A stretch of 64,000 nt of DNA. Origin: Trichosphaerium sp. ATCC 40318. Its lineage: Eukaryota; Discosea; Flabellinia; Trichosidae. The stretch lies in NCBI GenBank assembly GCA_038496445.1, contig JALMLS010000421.1, positions 1 to 64,000 on the forward strand, in the 5' to 3' direction. The translations under genes were made by a program, and so were the position numbers. The notes under the pieces are model-generated. The model was not told the origin of the DNA. It searched no databases and saw only the letters and a program-made list of their open reading frames with translations. Position 1 is the stretch's first letter. The number at the start of each line of letters is the position of its first letter. Shown here piece after piece: positions 12,987-27,996 of this stretch.

Positions 12987-13441
12987 AATGTCAATACAAC
13001 CCTAGCCCTAACCCTAGCTCAATAGTAGTCAATTGTAAACTTGTAAGGAAAAAAATACACAATGTCAACACAACCCTAATGTAATTTTATGTGTGGTTTT
13101 AATACAATATAGCATAAAATGAAGTTATTGATTGATTCTAATATGAAAATGCCTTTAACATTTTCACACCTACTTGTGATGGCCCTTGGATAAAATAATT
13201 ATCAGTAATGTAACTTGTAAAAAAAAAAAATCTTATGTCAACTCAACCCTAGCCCTAACCCTAGCTCAATAGTAGTCAATTGTAAACTTGTAAGGAAAAA
13301 AATACACAATGTCAACACAACCCTAGCATAATTTTATGTGTATATTTAATGCAACATAGTATAGGATGAAGTGCCATATTAATTCAAGCACAAAAATGTC
13401 TTTGGCATTTCTGCACCTACCCGCGATGGCCCGTACAGGAC
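12987..13441. repeat. Two direct copies of a ~210-bp repeat, period 247 bp
   Basis: Copy 1 starts near 12987 and copy 2 near 13234. Both open with CAACCCTAGCCCTAACCC, then share a nearly identical block from GCTCAATAGTAG to TCAACACAACCC. They then diverge gradually but keep TGATGGCCC or CGATGGCCC at the end. The strongly conserved first 80 bp against the drifted remainder suggests either selection or recent local conversion. Confidence 0.8.
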
Positions 13442-14329
13442 GATATTCGGCGAATAAAAATCACATAGTCCCTAACCCTAATCACACGAAGATATGTGAT
13501 TAGCTTGCAAAACTGGCCTAAATTAGGAGTATACCATATGGCTACCACCATAAGTAAAGACAGCCAACATATTTCAGGCCAAATCCCAAAAATTCCAAAA
13601 ATCTATTATGGCATGTAGGTAAAAAATTCTTATATTATCTTGCTTCCCATACTCTCATGCATATATCTAAATTGGCCAATATGAATTTGGAAACAAAAAG
13701 TATCTTGGGGTATGGTGGTGAGCAATCCAAAATCAAAAAAATATTGCCAACTTTCACAATTCACCAGTTTTGAATCACATATATGTCACCCACCAAAATA
13801 CACATTTGTACCATGATATACACTAAATATTACGATTGCACACAAAATTAGCACCCTTTTCATAATGCACATGGTCGTGATTACATGCAAAAACGTGTTG
13901 TAAGAAAAGATAAAAGCAACATATGTATTGATAACTTTATATGGTGTGCATGTATGGCAATATCGTTTGTTGCATAATAATTTATGATTAAAATTACATA
14001 CAAGTACATATTTAGGCATTATTGTAATCAAGGCCCCCATACAAACTTCTATTAAATGAAAATCAGCTGGATTTTGGCCATCAAAAGCAAAAAAAGGTCC
14101 CAAAAATGGCTATCTCAGCATATATGCCACCGACATAAATCTAGTTGTTTTTACCAACATCGCAGTGGTGTTTTACATAAGAAAAAGTATTCTATTTTGT
14201 TGAAGGGTATTTTCAAAGGTCAGAATCTGCTAAAACATTTGGCACCTCTGTAGTAGTACCTTAAACCTAATTAAATTCTTAATTTTAATTGGTTTCTAGA
14301 AAAAAACTCCAATCTATGATATTGTTGAC

Positions 14330-14385
14330 TAGGGTTAGGGCTAGGGTTCCAACCCTATCATGTATTAGGGTTAGGTTATTACAAG
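14330..14385. repeat. Telomere-like TTAGGG block
   Basis: Reads GGGTTAGGGCTAGGG, then a spacer, then ATTAGGGTTAGG. This is the opposite orientation to the CCCTAA blocks at about 13000, 13250 and 13470, so the spacer is flanked by inverted telomere-like words. Confidence 0.6.
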
Positions 14386-14815
14386 TTAGAGATTAGAGAT
14401 CTAGCCTTTATCTCACCTACTTAGTGCTTTAAATGTTTTACTTTGCAAACATACATTACTTGCAATAAGGGTTTAGGATTAGTAAAGTAATAAATTAAAT
14501 GGTTTGTGTACTTGTTGACATTTTAATAGCACTTTAAACATTGGGTTAAGGCTAATTTTAAAACAAAATATGAATAATTTTATTACACAATCATCAATTG
14601 GTATTAACAAACAACAAATAGTAAGATGAAATGTGCCAACATTTAAGTTAAATAACTTTGTCAATTGTGAATCAAATTTTATATAAAGTTTAAATTTACA
14701 GCCCTTACATAAATGCAAACATCGTAACCATACAATTTTACTTTATTGAATATCAATGCATTTGTACATACTGAACGATTGTAACTGCAAAAACAACCTT
14801 GTCAATACAAACAAG

Positions 14816-15949
14816 TTAACCGAGTGATTCAGGATCACGCATGTTTTCATGAAGTTGGAATAAGCTACAAGACGTAAATAAAAACTAAACAAACGGCTAA
14901 CAAAAACGCACTCCATATCTCTGTAGTATTTCTCTTCAAAGATTTCGCCCATGCTATCCTCACCCAAAATTTCTTTAACATCAGCAACGTAGTCAAGTCG
15001 GTAAGTCATCAACTCATCGATTTTAGCCAATTTGTTATCTGCGTTGTTGGTTAGATTTAAAACAAAAAAAATACCGTTAAAAACGTGTAGGCTCGCTACA
15101 TAATTCGTAGAAACAACGTACAGTCGACGTTAACTTCAGTCAACAACTCGCGCTTAAATTCGAGTTCTCCGAGAGTCTCGCACTCCTAACGCAAGCCGTA
15201 AGCGATAAATTGTTATAAAGGAACAAAAACAAACAAGCACTACGGCATGTGATTTGCAAAGAAAAAAATCGTACGTCTACATAACGCCTTTCAAGCTCAG
15301 CGGCTCTCAATTGCTCTTTGATGTCGTCCATCTCTGTTCTTTTGGTGTTTTCTACCCTGGTACGTAGTTAGGGCCAAAGAAAACCAACAACGTTACAAAA
15401 CGTGAATAATAAACAAATATTTGGCGTTGGCGCACCTGACTTCTTGTTCGAAGGTAATAGCGTGTTGCCTCATAGTTGGTGAAGCGAACATGCCTACGAG
15501 GTTAGGGCCACCGAGAGCGTGGGAAGAGAAATCAGCTAAGTTCTCCTCAACGATAGTGTTGTATTTATCCTTTAGCTCAAGGGTTTCTAAATTAAAGTAA
15601 ATTGGAGCGCCGTAAGCGAAATACAACCACAACAAGCGGCCAAAAACCAAAAAAAAAAAAAAATTATGTGACGCCGCTGGTGTGTTTCAGCTATTTCGTC
15701 ACCCACAAAAACCCGTCTGTACTTACTGGCCTCTAAAACACAATCGTTTGCTTCTGTGGTTTTACCCAAGGCTCTAAGCTTAGAAGCCTGCTCTCTGTAT
15801 TCTTGAGCTGTGGAAGGGCGTACTTCGTTAGCGTAGTACGGGTCCTTTTTCTTTTCTGCGTCCAAAGCGGCGTATTTCTTTTGGACAGAGACGAGTTTTG
15901 GGTGTGGTGTTCCCTTTGGACCGGCTGCAAGTGCTGTGAACCGAATCAT
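14816..15949 (-). CDS. Probable mitochondrial protein, unrecognised family
   Basis: The start is ATG 15947-15949 (MIRFTALAAGPKG), an amphipathic Arg-poor leader that could be mitochondrial. Six exons join in frame: DPYYANEVRPSTAQEY, KTLELKDKYNTIVEENL, SSHALGGPNLVGMFASP, RTEMDDIKEQLRAAELE, a short exon with TLGELEFKRELLTE, and KIDELMTYRLDYVADVKE. The final exon gives LHENMRDPESLG and the stop at 14816-14818. The last intron begins GTGCGT. The product is about 235 residues, largely helical and charged, with no membrane span. It is divergent from the gene at 16122 across a 172-bp shared promoter. Function unknown; a respiratory-complex accessory role is only a guess from context. Confidence 0.72.
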
Positions 15950-16121
15950 TGTTAAACAATAGCGTCGAACTGATTTAGGGCGGTCAGTGCGAGTAAATGT
16001 GTGGCAAAAAAAAAAATCACGCAATAGCTAAGTTAGCCAACAACAAACCCCAGCAAAACGTCACCCGCGTTTTGTATTACCTTCACTTCTCTACCCTCCA
16101 CATAAAAGACAAAAAACGAGA
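15950..16121. promoter_or_regulatory. Shared divergent promoter region
   Basis: These 172 bp separate the start codons of two head-to-head genes whose products both have mitochondrial-type leaders. I see no TATA box. Both genes must be driven from here, so co-regulation is plausible. Confidence 0.45.
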
Positions 16122-16655
16122 ATGTCGCTCTCTATGCTGTTGTGTAGAAGAGTTGGATTTGCCGCTAAGGCACAAGTACGCACAACAGCGCGTGCTGGGC
16201 AGCATTTGAGAGCGTCTGTTGGCTCAGGGCGCTCAGGAAACGAGGATGGCCCACTACACGACCTAAACGATTGGCACTTCGCTGGTACGAACAATACCGC
16301 AGCTTTTTTGAAAAAAGGTCCAAAACAACGCAAAAAACACTTTTGATAAGCGTCCAATGTAGCCACACCAAAACATACGTGATATGCAGTGCCTACAGGC
16401 GGGTTTTTTAGCTGTAATCTGCGTCTAACATTGAGTTCAGACGGTACATTACCCCCAGACAACGCCAAGCGTATAAAATGGAAAACAGCGAGAAATGAAG
16501 AGGCCGAACGCGTTGAAAGATTGAAAAAGGAAATGATTGACTTACACGAATTCTGGGAGGCAAAAGAGCGCAAGGAGAGGGCGTACAAGCATGTTACCAC
16601 ACCAGAAATTATCAATAAGGGCGATACACGCACAACAGGGCCTATCGTTGAATAG
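16122..16655 (+). CDS. Small probable mitochondrial protein, two exons
   Basis: Starts MSLSMLLCRRVGFAAKAQ at ATG 16122, a Ser/Arg/Ala-rich leader lacking acidic residues, as expected for mitochondrial import. Exon 1 ends LHDLNDWHFA. A GTACGA...CAG intron of about 150 nt joins in frame to DGTLPPDNAKRIKWK. A highly charged helix follows (EEAERVERLKKEMIDLHEFW), and the product ends ...TTGPIVE. The total is about 125 residues. Family unrecognised. The size, leader and charged C-terminal helix are compatible with a respiratory-chain accessory subunit, but nothing proves it. Confidence 0.7.
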
Positions 16656-16940
16656 GAAAGCGTCGTTTGTAAAATTAGACTGACACTTGATATTGATGAA
16701 ATGGTTTTCAGACAAAAACAAAATAAGCAATCGCTTTTATATAGGCTATGTACAATAAACGCATCATTTAATCTGACGTGAGTACAACGCGCCTGTTACT
16801 TGCAAATTAAAGCACTTATAACTTTGGGATCACGTGATCTGTGGAGGAAAGGAGCAATTATTGACACCGTAGTTAACGAAAATATTTTAAATTTATTATT
16901 TTTTTTTGAAGTGACACTTCGTATAGCCTGTTTTGAATCC

Positions 16941-19900
16941 TTATGCAACAAATTTCCACACGAATATTATGCCAGCGAGAATGACAATACAAGCAAGGCA
17001 ACCGCATACAGCCAGTACCTGTGTTGGAGTCAGTTAGCAACAAAATAGCGAAATAAGATGAACAGTAAAATCACAGTACGCACCTTCCATCTGTACTTGC
17101 GCCACAGTACGTTTTTGAGGTACTTATCAGGGCGCAAAAATGGGTTGAACGATGTATCAGGGCGGTTGGGTTTAGGCAAGTTTGGATGTTGGTTTGGTTC
17201 ACCTCTTCCTAGACCAACTAAAGCATAACAGTCAGCGTGTTTAAAATGAACGATAAAATGGTTGTACCAGGGAATTTAGCAGCTTCAGATGCTGGCATCA
17301 ATTGGACTGAAATCTCACAACGCCCCTTTAACACAACATTAGGAATTTGCTCTGTTAGGGTTTTTTTATCATTTAGTAGGTTTGCGTACTTGACAGCCGT
17401 CAAAGTTAGGATGGGTCATTTCTATCCATTGCTTCTTTATCTGTTGCACCTCTTTAGGGTTCTTCTTGTTTTTGTATGCCTATTGAGGGTCAGTACACCT
17501 GTATACAAAACAAACAAGGAAATATATCCTACCTTGCGGTACAGTGGTTTGAGGTTTAACCTTGCTTCGCATACGGCCTCATTAGGTGGCAAGCTATCGT
17601 TATCCCATATTTGAATATTAAAGTATGGGTATCGCATATCATGTGCGTCTTGCTCTGGGCCAATCGAGACATTCCACACCATACGCCAATTAAACATACC
17701 TACATACAAAGTCAGAAAACTGAGTATTTTTTAAGATGTAGTGGTACCTTTGCCGTCTTCTGAGCGGTAATGCACATCTGTGGTCTGACGCTTCTGTCTT
17801 TCAGGTTTGCAAGACACGAAAATATCGCTCATCGGACCAGAAATGATACCTTTCTGAAAAAACCCAGATTAATCACGTGCCATTACATGCTATCAAAATC
17901 CGTACACTATCCTTGAATACGACATCTTTGGTATTCCATACAATGACACGAAGAGACCATTCCTCTGGCTGAGGTGGGCGGATATCTTCAGGTGGATTCT
18001 TACGAGCTTCCTCAGGTGTCATCATGTCTATCCACATTTCGACACGTCCCTAAAATAACTAAGTTCCAAAGTTGCTGATGGTGCTATCAAAATATACCTG
18101 CTGGATCTTACTGGCAGGATGCCACAAGTTTCTGAATTCGATAGGCTTCTTAGCCATACGTTGCCATTCCTGACTGTACCACCTATAATTTTTTTAAAAC
18201 TAGGCCGCCTTTCTTCTTTTTTTTTTAAAAGTTGTTGTACCTGTTCTCCAAGTCGATTTCTGTGGTGCCAACAAGGTCATCAGTCAAAGGATCATGATCC
18301 CATACGGATAGAGATATTGTTGAGTTCTCTGAAGGTATTTGTGTCGGGAACTAAAAGGGTTAGAAAGACGCTTGTTTGAGACGCCGAATGTTGGGTACCT
18401 CGTAGCACTTGTAAAATCCTGGATTGAGTGTACCACTAATCATGTTCTTCTTGTCAACAATGTCAGGTTTACCACCTGTCAAAACACGTTAGCAAATGTG
18501 TCATAATCAATAATTAGTACCCTTCTTTCCGTTATTGATTTCAATGTAGGCATCTACAAATCCGTCCTATTAAAGAGTGAGTTAAATTTTAAGTTGGTTG
18601 AACCAGCCTACGTCATCTTGAGGTGCAAGTTGATGTCCACGGAGCACGTAGATGCGAGTAATGATTTGCTGTTGTTTAAACAATTCAGTAGCTTGCTGCA
18701 TAGGCTTTGCTGATGATTGCTCTTGCAACGTCATAACGGCCTTGATTTGAAGAGTTAATTACGGTTTACCTCACGGTTAGTGGTAGTTGTACCTTTAAAG
18801 TACCAGCAAGCTTCACCTTGGTCTCCATTTTGAAGTGAACGGATTGAAGTTGGTGCTATGCTTGTACAAAGGAATGTTCTGGAAGGGTGCGAGAGACGTC
18901 TCCAGAAGAACTTTGTCGAGCTCACGATGATGGATAGGACGTTGGTCTGAATCATCCTTCTCCTCTACTTCTTCTTCCTCGTCTACAAACGTCAACACAA
19001 GTAAAATCTCATACAAGTATAAAAATGGTACCCTCAGCGCCTTCAAGGAACGATTGACCAACCTCTAATTGCTTACAGTCTATTGAATGTTAATCGATAC
19101 TAAAGTAGTATATGGCTATACCTTCGAGTTTTATTGTCAATTCATCAGCTTCGGTAGGAAGCATAGAGTCACCTATAAGATCTTCTTTTTCATTAGGATC
19201 AGCAATATCCATTTGACCTTTTAACTGTGGTTAACCATTTGTCTTAAAGGTGATATTCTAGCTCACCGTACCTGGTAGTCCGCTTCTCTTTTTCCTTGGT
19301 CCTTCCTACAACAAACTTAGCAAGGGTAATTGATTGATTCACAAACCAAAGAGTCTTCCAATCCAACCAAAGGCTCACGTGTCTCAGTATCGCTCTCCAT
19401 ATCACTGGCATTGTCATTATCTTGATTAATAGTCAATACAATAAAAAAGGACGGTCGATGCGGAACTCTTACCATGTTTGTGATGTGGCAAGTCAAGTTC
19501 TTCTATCGAATCTTCGTTGTCCAGCTCGTGGTCTGCAACCTCTTCCAGTTCGTCGCCAGCAAAGCGAAGTTCTACGATAGTTTAGTTTCCTGTGAGCAAT
19601 TAAGAAGTATACCGTTCTCTTTTCTATCATCCCAAGGACATAATCCGCCGGTAAAATAAGCACCTACATCACAAACGGTAAGATACAGGTTATGCGAAGA
19701 AGTTCGTTAAGATGATTAAAATAATGAGAATGTACCAGTAGCAACGGATTGAGTTAGTTTGGTAAAACCAAGTGATATGGTCTCATCCACAAGGCGAATG
19801 TTAATAACAGGAGCCAAACGGGCATCATCTGGGCAATCCAAACTGAGACGTACAGTCTATCACACAAGTTACACGAAGAGGGTTTTGCTAGAAAGGAGAA

Positions 19901-22900
19901 TGACATACCTCCAAAATATTAAGATCGTTCTTTCCGAACTTGAGGTTCTTTGGCTTTGTTTCAACACTGTTCTTTTTGTTTGAACCATACATCTTCAACT
20001 GAGGTTTGTTCATAGGTAATCCATTAACACTAGTCAAATCCTTCAAAGACATGACAGCAATATCCAAGAAACAAGGCTATAACAAAAAAAACGGTGAACA
20101 TTATTCGATCGTATAGAATAACTATCCATTACCTTTATGGTCTTTGGCTTAATTGGTTGTAGTGGATAGCTTGATATCGATTCTTTAGGAACCAATTGGA
20201 ATGATGCAAGGATTCTTCCTTCTGGAGTGTTATTATTCTTTTTAAAGATATCATACCTACACTCCAATTAGTTAACTGTCAAAAAAGCTAAATATTGTAC
20301 TTACCAACGAGGCTCCTTTTGGTCTGGAGTTATATCAGCACAATGGATTGTGCACCGACCAATAAAGTCATCGGTCAAGTCATCCTTATCGTACACCATC
20401 AAGCTAACGTTCTGAGCACGTGTCAAATCCTCGGCAAGCTCAACATCAAGAAGAACAGTTTCGAACCTATTTTATATTTTTAGTTCTAACAACTAGAATG
20501 GAAAGTAGGTTACGCACCACATAGGATCATTACTGTCAGGAATCACCCGTGTTTTTCCTTTTATATGGCCTACCACAACTCTTACGTATGGATCGTTAGC
20601 TCCAGAGTTATCTGCGATGGCAAGATCACTAGGACGAAATTACAACACCGTCATTACTTTCGACTGTCTTACCGTCCTTGATAAATGTTGGCACGGAGTT
20701 GGTACTGCCTCAATTTAGGAGGATCTATTGCCACACGATGAACCGGTTTGATCTCCTCTGAAGGTCCAAAGGTAACCCTTTTTTTTATTTAATCATTGCT
20801 GCTTTCAAAAAAAAAGTTGAACTCCATCACAAAACGTACTTGCAAAGAAGATAACCAGGAATTTCAGAAGACTTCAACTTAGTGTATGGATCCAATTCAA
20901 TCTCGTGCCATTTGAGAGGTGCATCACGTTTTAGTTCTGAAAGCTATAAGACCAATATTAGTAACAGTGAAGCCAAACAAGAAGAGGCACCTTGAATCGA
21001 ATGTAACTAGCAAAAGAATAAGCAAACTGTACAACATTTAACAGAAAACAAACCGACATACCCGAATCTATCTTTTCCAATGACACCTCCTTTTGAGTAA
21101 CATAGCAAGAACAAGTCTGGCATTTGTTCTGGGTCTGTAGGTATTGTCATATCTATCTCAGGGATAGGGACGTAAAACTGAACATGACCTTTCTATCAAG
21201 ACAAAATTATTTGTTACCCACAACAACTTATGAATAACGCACCTTCACAGCACACCACTTGGTTTTCTGATCCCAAGCTGGGTTGTTTGCAATCAACACT
21301 TGAATTTGTAGGCTACTTCCATCAGGAACTATCATTACTTCATTAGAATACAAGTTATTTAAAAAAAACAGTAAAGGTACTTGAATCGGCTTCAGCAAGA
21401 TCAACACCTAGAATTGTTGTAAGTTACGACAGTAAAGACAAGTCATGAGATAAAGCATACGTAATGTATATGCTCTTTCTGGAGGTACCGGACCGCCTGT
21501 TGTAGCTTTGACACCAGGCTAAGACAAGAGTGAGGATTACGAGATATTTTCATGAATAAAATACGCTCTTACCTTGAGACCCATGCTGCCTTCACGAACA
21601 GCAGACTCAAGTAAAATACGGCCGCGAACAAGCTTCTTGGTCTCCATTCCACGTTTTCCTGACATATCAGCATACAAGTTATACCATCGAGGTGGCACGT
21701 GCTGGCCCTCTGCTTTTTCAATCTCGCTACGACTCAAATCCAGTAGGGCAATGAGCTCATCTTTTCCAACCGACTACGAGGAAAAATCAGCCACAAAGAG
21801 CTTCTTAGTAGTTCATCATGCGTACATCCCAATCTCGAATGTTTAATGATACCCTATCGGCGAAACATGGGGCTGTGTATGGTAGAAGAAGCTCTTGATT
21901 CCACACTGGAGACAGAGTTTTCTTCTTTGTGGAGGTTTTAACCTTATTCCCGGCGAAATTAACATTTACATAGGCATCACATTTACCAACTACAAACAGC
22001 ACGTGAGTTAAAATAGAGACGATCAATAGCAGACTTACAAGAATCCATCTTTGGGAGATGTTGTGCTTGAAGAACCTTTAACGAAACCATCATATCTTTA
22101 GATTCAATACTTGGTGCGCCGATGACCTATTTGATGGATGTTAGTGTATATCTAAAACAAATCATCCGCTACGCACCATTGACTGTAAGTCAGTTATATT
22201 ATCGAGTGTCTCGTCTCCTTCTCCAGGTTCGTGATGTGGTACCTCGTCGCCGGCAGCGAGAACGAGAATAGATACTTTCAAGTAACCCTGAACAAAAAAA
22301 ATGAGTAATCTGTTTTTTCAAAAAAATGAAAAACCCACAAAACTTTTCTGCGCTTGAAAATATTAACAGCATGTTGTGGGGATAAAATCTTTGATGTTTT
22401 GGCAAAAGGGAGCGTACTTGAACTCCCTCAAATTTGCTTTTGGGATCTGTAAGCACGAGCCACTTTTTAAACACCTCGTGATTCGGTTGGGCATACACAA
22501 AAGCAATATCAATTTCGTGAGAACCTAAGAAGTGTTATCACGTGAGCAATCACGTTTACACTAAAACCGATTGTTTTAGTGTTTAATTTGAGGTACTCAC
22601 CGATTATAACGTTGCGGAGAACTGTGTTGGCGTCAAAAATATTGATACGTATTTTTTCGCGGTTAAACTGCTCCTTGTTCATTTTTACCCTGTACAAAGA
22701 TTTGGTTTACGGAGTAGTGAGGCGAAAAATAAAAAAATCTTTTCTATCAGGTCTGGTTACAAACATTCTCGGCTATTTTCTACCAAGCGTTTTTCAGAGC
22801 ACGTGTTTAAAAAAAAGGTCACAGGAGAAAAGAGAAAAAGATTATTGTCTAAAAAGCAAAAAAAACGGCAAAAGGATCGCCACGCTCACCTAAACAAGAA

Positions 22901-23233
22901 GAGTCTATCGAAGGTACAAGCAGTTGTTTGGTGATAGATATCGGTATTTTCTTCCTTGCCCATAACTTTAACGAAGGCGACAGGATCAGACATGCCTGAC
23001 TTGTCCCTGTAGGGTGGCACAAGAAGGTAAGGTTACATAGAAGCGGGTTATATTTTTACGCACCTCCCTTTGAGCTCCATGCCCTCAATGACGTGCACTC
23101 GCACTTGATACTCATCCTTTGTCTTACTGTCTTCCATTTGGCGGCGACTGTAGGTTCTTTTTTTTACCTCAAGCTGCCTCCTTGTTTGTAAAACGAAAAA
23201 GATGATATCGATGAGCTGTGACACAGTGCTCAT
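16941..23233 (-). CDS. Ferlin (multi-C2-domain, C-terminal membrane anchor)
   Basis: Ferlins are calcium-sensing tail-anchored proteins acting in membrane fusion and repair. The N-terminal C2 domain reads [16 protein letters not shown] further one contains [20 protein letters not shown] and [13 protein letters not shown] with IRDWDVR, and others follow along the gene. The C-terminus has the family signature: a GEACWYFKG region, then [17 protein letters not shown] and [14 protein letters not shown] hydrophobic span ([18 protein letters not shown]) and a three-residue tail follow, stop at 16941-16943. About 30 short introns interrupt it, many starting GTAC or GTGCGT. The product is roughly 1,600 residues, somewhat shorter than animal ferlins. 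The start at 23233 ([10 protein letters not shown]) is open in frame, but an internal ATG at 23136 ([10 protein letters not shown]) directly precedes the C2 domain and is possible. Confidence 0.9.
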
Positions 23234-23467
23234 TTTGTGTGAACCAGACGCCTTTCTAGCGTTGATTTACGTTGCATTTGAGGAGCCTAAGCCTAACAGT
23301 TCGTGATGCAAAAACCTGAGGTGTCAAAAAGTACGCTGCGTTTTTGGTGTGTAGTAGTAGCCTCATTAGTCGCCGTACAAACCGGCAGTACAATCTTCAA
23401 GTTGTGATGGTTTGGCTTGCTTAATCCCCTAAAAGCATAAAAAGTAAAATACACTACTGCAACAATC
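23234..23467. promoter_or_regulatory. Divergent intergenic region, ferlin / membrane protein
   Basis: Separates the divergent starts of the ferlin (23233) and the membrane protein at 23468. No distinct element was recognised. Confidence 0.35.
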
Positions 23468-24988
23468 ATGCCTGCTAAGGGTGGTAATATTTTTTGCAGT
23501 CCGTACTCAATTGGCGCCGGTGTAGCGTTTTTGGGTTTCGTACTTATGATCTTGGGCCTCATCCTCTTCGCTACAGCTCCAAACAACGGTATGAAAGAGT
23601 GCACCGTAATCGATTTCCCTCTATATTTAAACATAATTTTTTTATTGATGTTTTAGAAACAAAACTGTGGTACGGTATTTCATTCTGTCCGACAATAGAT
23701 GAAATCGGTGCTACTACAACAAAAACTTGGATTGGCATCAATACGGCTTATAACACCCTTTCCTTTTGCCCACCAATCACTCAACCATCCCCATACTCCA
23801 TTGGTGCTGCTCCTACTTATTCAAACGGAACTTTTGAAACACAACAGTTTTTAATTGAAAAGAACGTGGGTTTCAATGGTAGAGAGTTTATGCCTATTGT
23901 TTGGAGGGCGGGCGAAGGTATGCAGTTGTGCTTTTTTTTTCTCCTTTTTTATCATTAACGCATGAACCAAGTGCCACTCATCGAGTTCTACGTCGAAGAT
24001 GCCTCAGGCACACGCGTTTTTACACAGGTAACACTTTTTCAGTTATTTTCGCTTCGCTTTCGGGTATGACCGTTGACACTCGAAAAGGAGGTTATTTCAT
24101 TGTTGAATGACGATGTCGCCGCTCAAAAGCTCACAAATGAATTACGCAGTACCCAAAACAAACGTATGCTGTTTGGTGGAACTGCACTATTTCTCTTAAC
24201 CAAATAAATAGGTAGCTTGATGAAGGCTGGTTACAGTTCAGGTAGTGGATACTACTTCAGAGCTAGAAGAGCAGGTGAGATTGTTTAAACCTTCAAGTTC
24301 TCACGTTGCTAACAATGGCACCTAGGTGGTAGTAGATGTGGTTCAATTGGATGCAGTTCGATGAGAAGTACTTACTACGGTGGACACAGATTAACTGGCG
24401 CTGTAACTCAGGGTTAGTTTCTTTCTTTTGAGCACACAACGAAGCGCGAACGGTCTGGTTTTCTTATTCTCATGTCTTGTAGGTACTGTTATTACTGCCT
24501 ACTACAGACAAGGATACCGCCCAAATAACGGAGAGTACATAACAGCTAACTCAAAGAGAACTGTTTGTCAGGATACCTCAAATGGCTGTGACTATGAAGT
24601 AGATAATGATTTCACACGTGAAGAATTTCCACAACACAAATTTGATCCAGAAACGCTGCGATTCCCTTTGACATTGACTGTCACTCGGTACAAATAGCAA
24701 CTTTGTGACATACTAGATTCTCATTTTTCTCTCAAGCGTCCTTGCCAAATCACCTCCTAATCACATTCTTGTTACTTCTCCTCCAGCTCCTGAAGTCTAC
24801 ATCACGTTCTGGACACCAACTATGTCTCCTAATTACATTGTGGGCCTTAAAGTTTTGGTACTCACATAGTTTTAAACATGCGACTAACGCGCCATTAGGT
24901 ACCTATTGGTGTATTGCTTATGGTTCCATTCTCTTGCGCTGCAGCATTTGCCTTTAGCCTCATTAAGAATAAGATATCATACCACTAA
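23468..24988 (+). CDS. Two-membrane-span protein with large lumenal/extracellular loop
   Basis: Starts MPAKGGNIFCSPYSIGAG and has a strong first span (VAFLGFVLMILGLILFA). A loop of roughly 300 residues contains paired cysteines and aromatic-rich text (WYGISFCPTIDEIG, SGSGYYFRARRAGG, GSIGCSSMRSTYYGG), then YITANSKRTVCQDTS. A second span (VPIGVLLMVPFSCAAAFAFS) precedes the stop at 24986-24988. Seven introns splice in frame. Just past this stop another frame stays open to 25106 and reads like a cytoplasmic tail (DICMFSERYLRFVGYDVV). A missed intron or one-base error could therefore extend the protein. Family unrecognised; a plasma-membrane or ER location is inferred from topology. Confidence 0.72.
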
Positions 24989-25412
24989 ATTTGGAAGCGC
25001 ATTAGCTTCCAGCAAGGATATTTGTATGTTCTCTGAAAGATATCTTAGGTTTGTTGGATATGATGTTGTACCAAAACCCAAAAAAGCTATTTTGTTCAAA
25101 AAATAATAGACCCACTAAAATGAAATTACTTTAGTAGTAGTTAAATATATGTAACAGTGATGGTACAAATAACGAAATTGCGTGCTTTTGAGGCTATTAA
25201 AGCATAGACGAGGAAAAAAAAGTCAATGCTTATCTTTCGAATTCTGACACGTAAAAAACGTTATTACGTTCCCAATTTTCTTTTCGATTTGGGTAACCTG
25301 TTTGTGGTAGAAGCTACTTGAGACCTGGTGCGTATACGACATTTTTTGAGTCAAGCGTTTTTTTTTAAGTTTCGTTTTTGGCACTTTTACAAACCACAAC
25401 AAACAAGTCGCA
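24989..25412. other. Spacer with possible alternative 3' exon and UGP promoter
   Basis: 25107-25412 holds no gene that I can support and must contain the promoter of the downstream pyrophosphorylase. 24990-25106 carries the open tail frame described for the membrane protein. Confidence 0.4.
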
Positions 25413-27712
<2,300 letters not shown>

Positions 27713-27754
27713 GAACACATTAAATAAATCTGCAATATTCTCTATAACAAAAGT

Positions 27755-27800
27755 CAATTAGGGTTTAGTTTATTAGGTTTAGGGTTAGGTTTTTATACAT
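27755..27800. repeat. Short telomere-like TTAGGG tract
   Basis: Reads TTAGGGTTTAGTTTATTAGG then TTTAGGGTTAGG between two convergent genes. It is too short to be a telomere; it is an interstitial trace. Confidence 0.5.
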
Positions 27801-27996
27801 CAAGAACTATTTCATTTTAGGAGAAATACACATTAAAATCCTGTTTTCATGGAGTTTGGAGTGTGAAGGAAGGGAAATTGCAGCTTTTTGTAGCACACAA
27901 ACGGTTTAGCACGTGGCTTCCCAAACCATAAAAAAAACATTTTTCAAGTTTTATAAATCTATTTATTATCTAACATTACAAGGGCGTTTTTGCATT

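Larger units (their letters stand above)
12869..14815. other. Gene-free spacer with tandem and telomere-like repeats
   Basis: Nearly 2 kb in which I find no supportable coding exon on either strand; the open frames present lack codon structure or recognisable sequence. It holds the 247-bp-period repeat and scattered CCCTAA/TTAGGG words annotated separately. The stretch 13490-14300 is plain AT-rich DNA. Confidence 0.6.

Noticed and set aside
13786-14103. Minus-strand 105-codon ORF in the repeat spacer
   Set aside because: It has no recognisable motif, lies in AT-rich DNA and is not bounded by splice-like sites.
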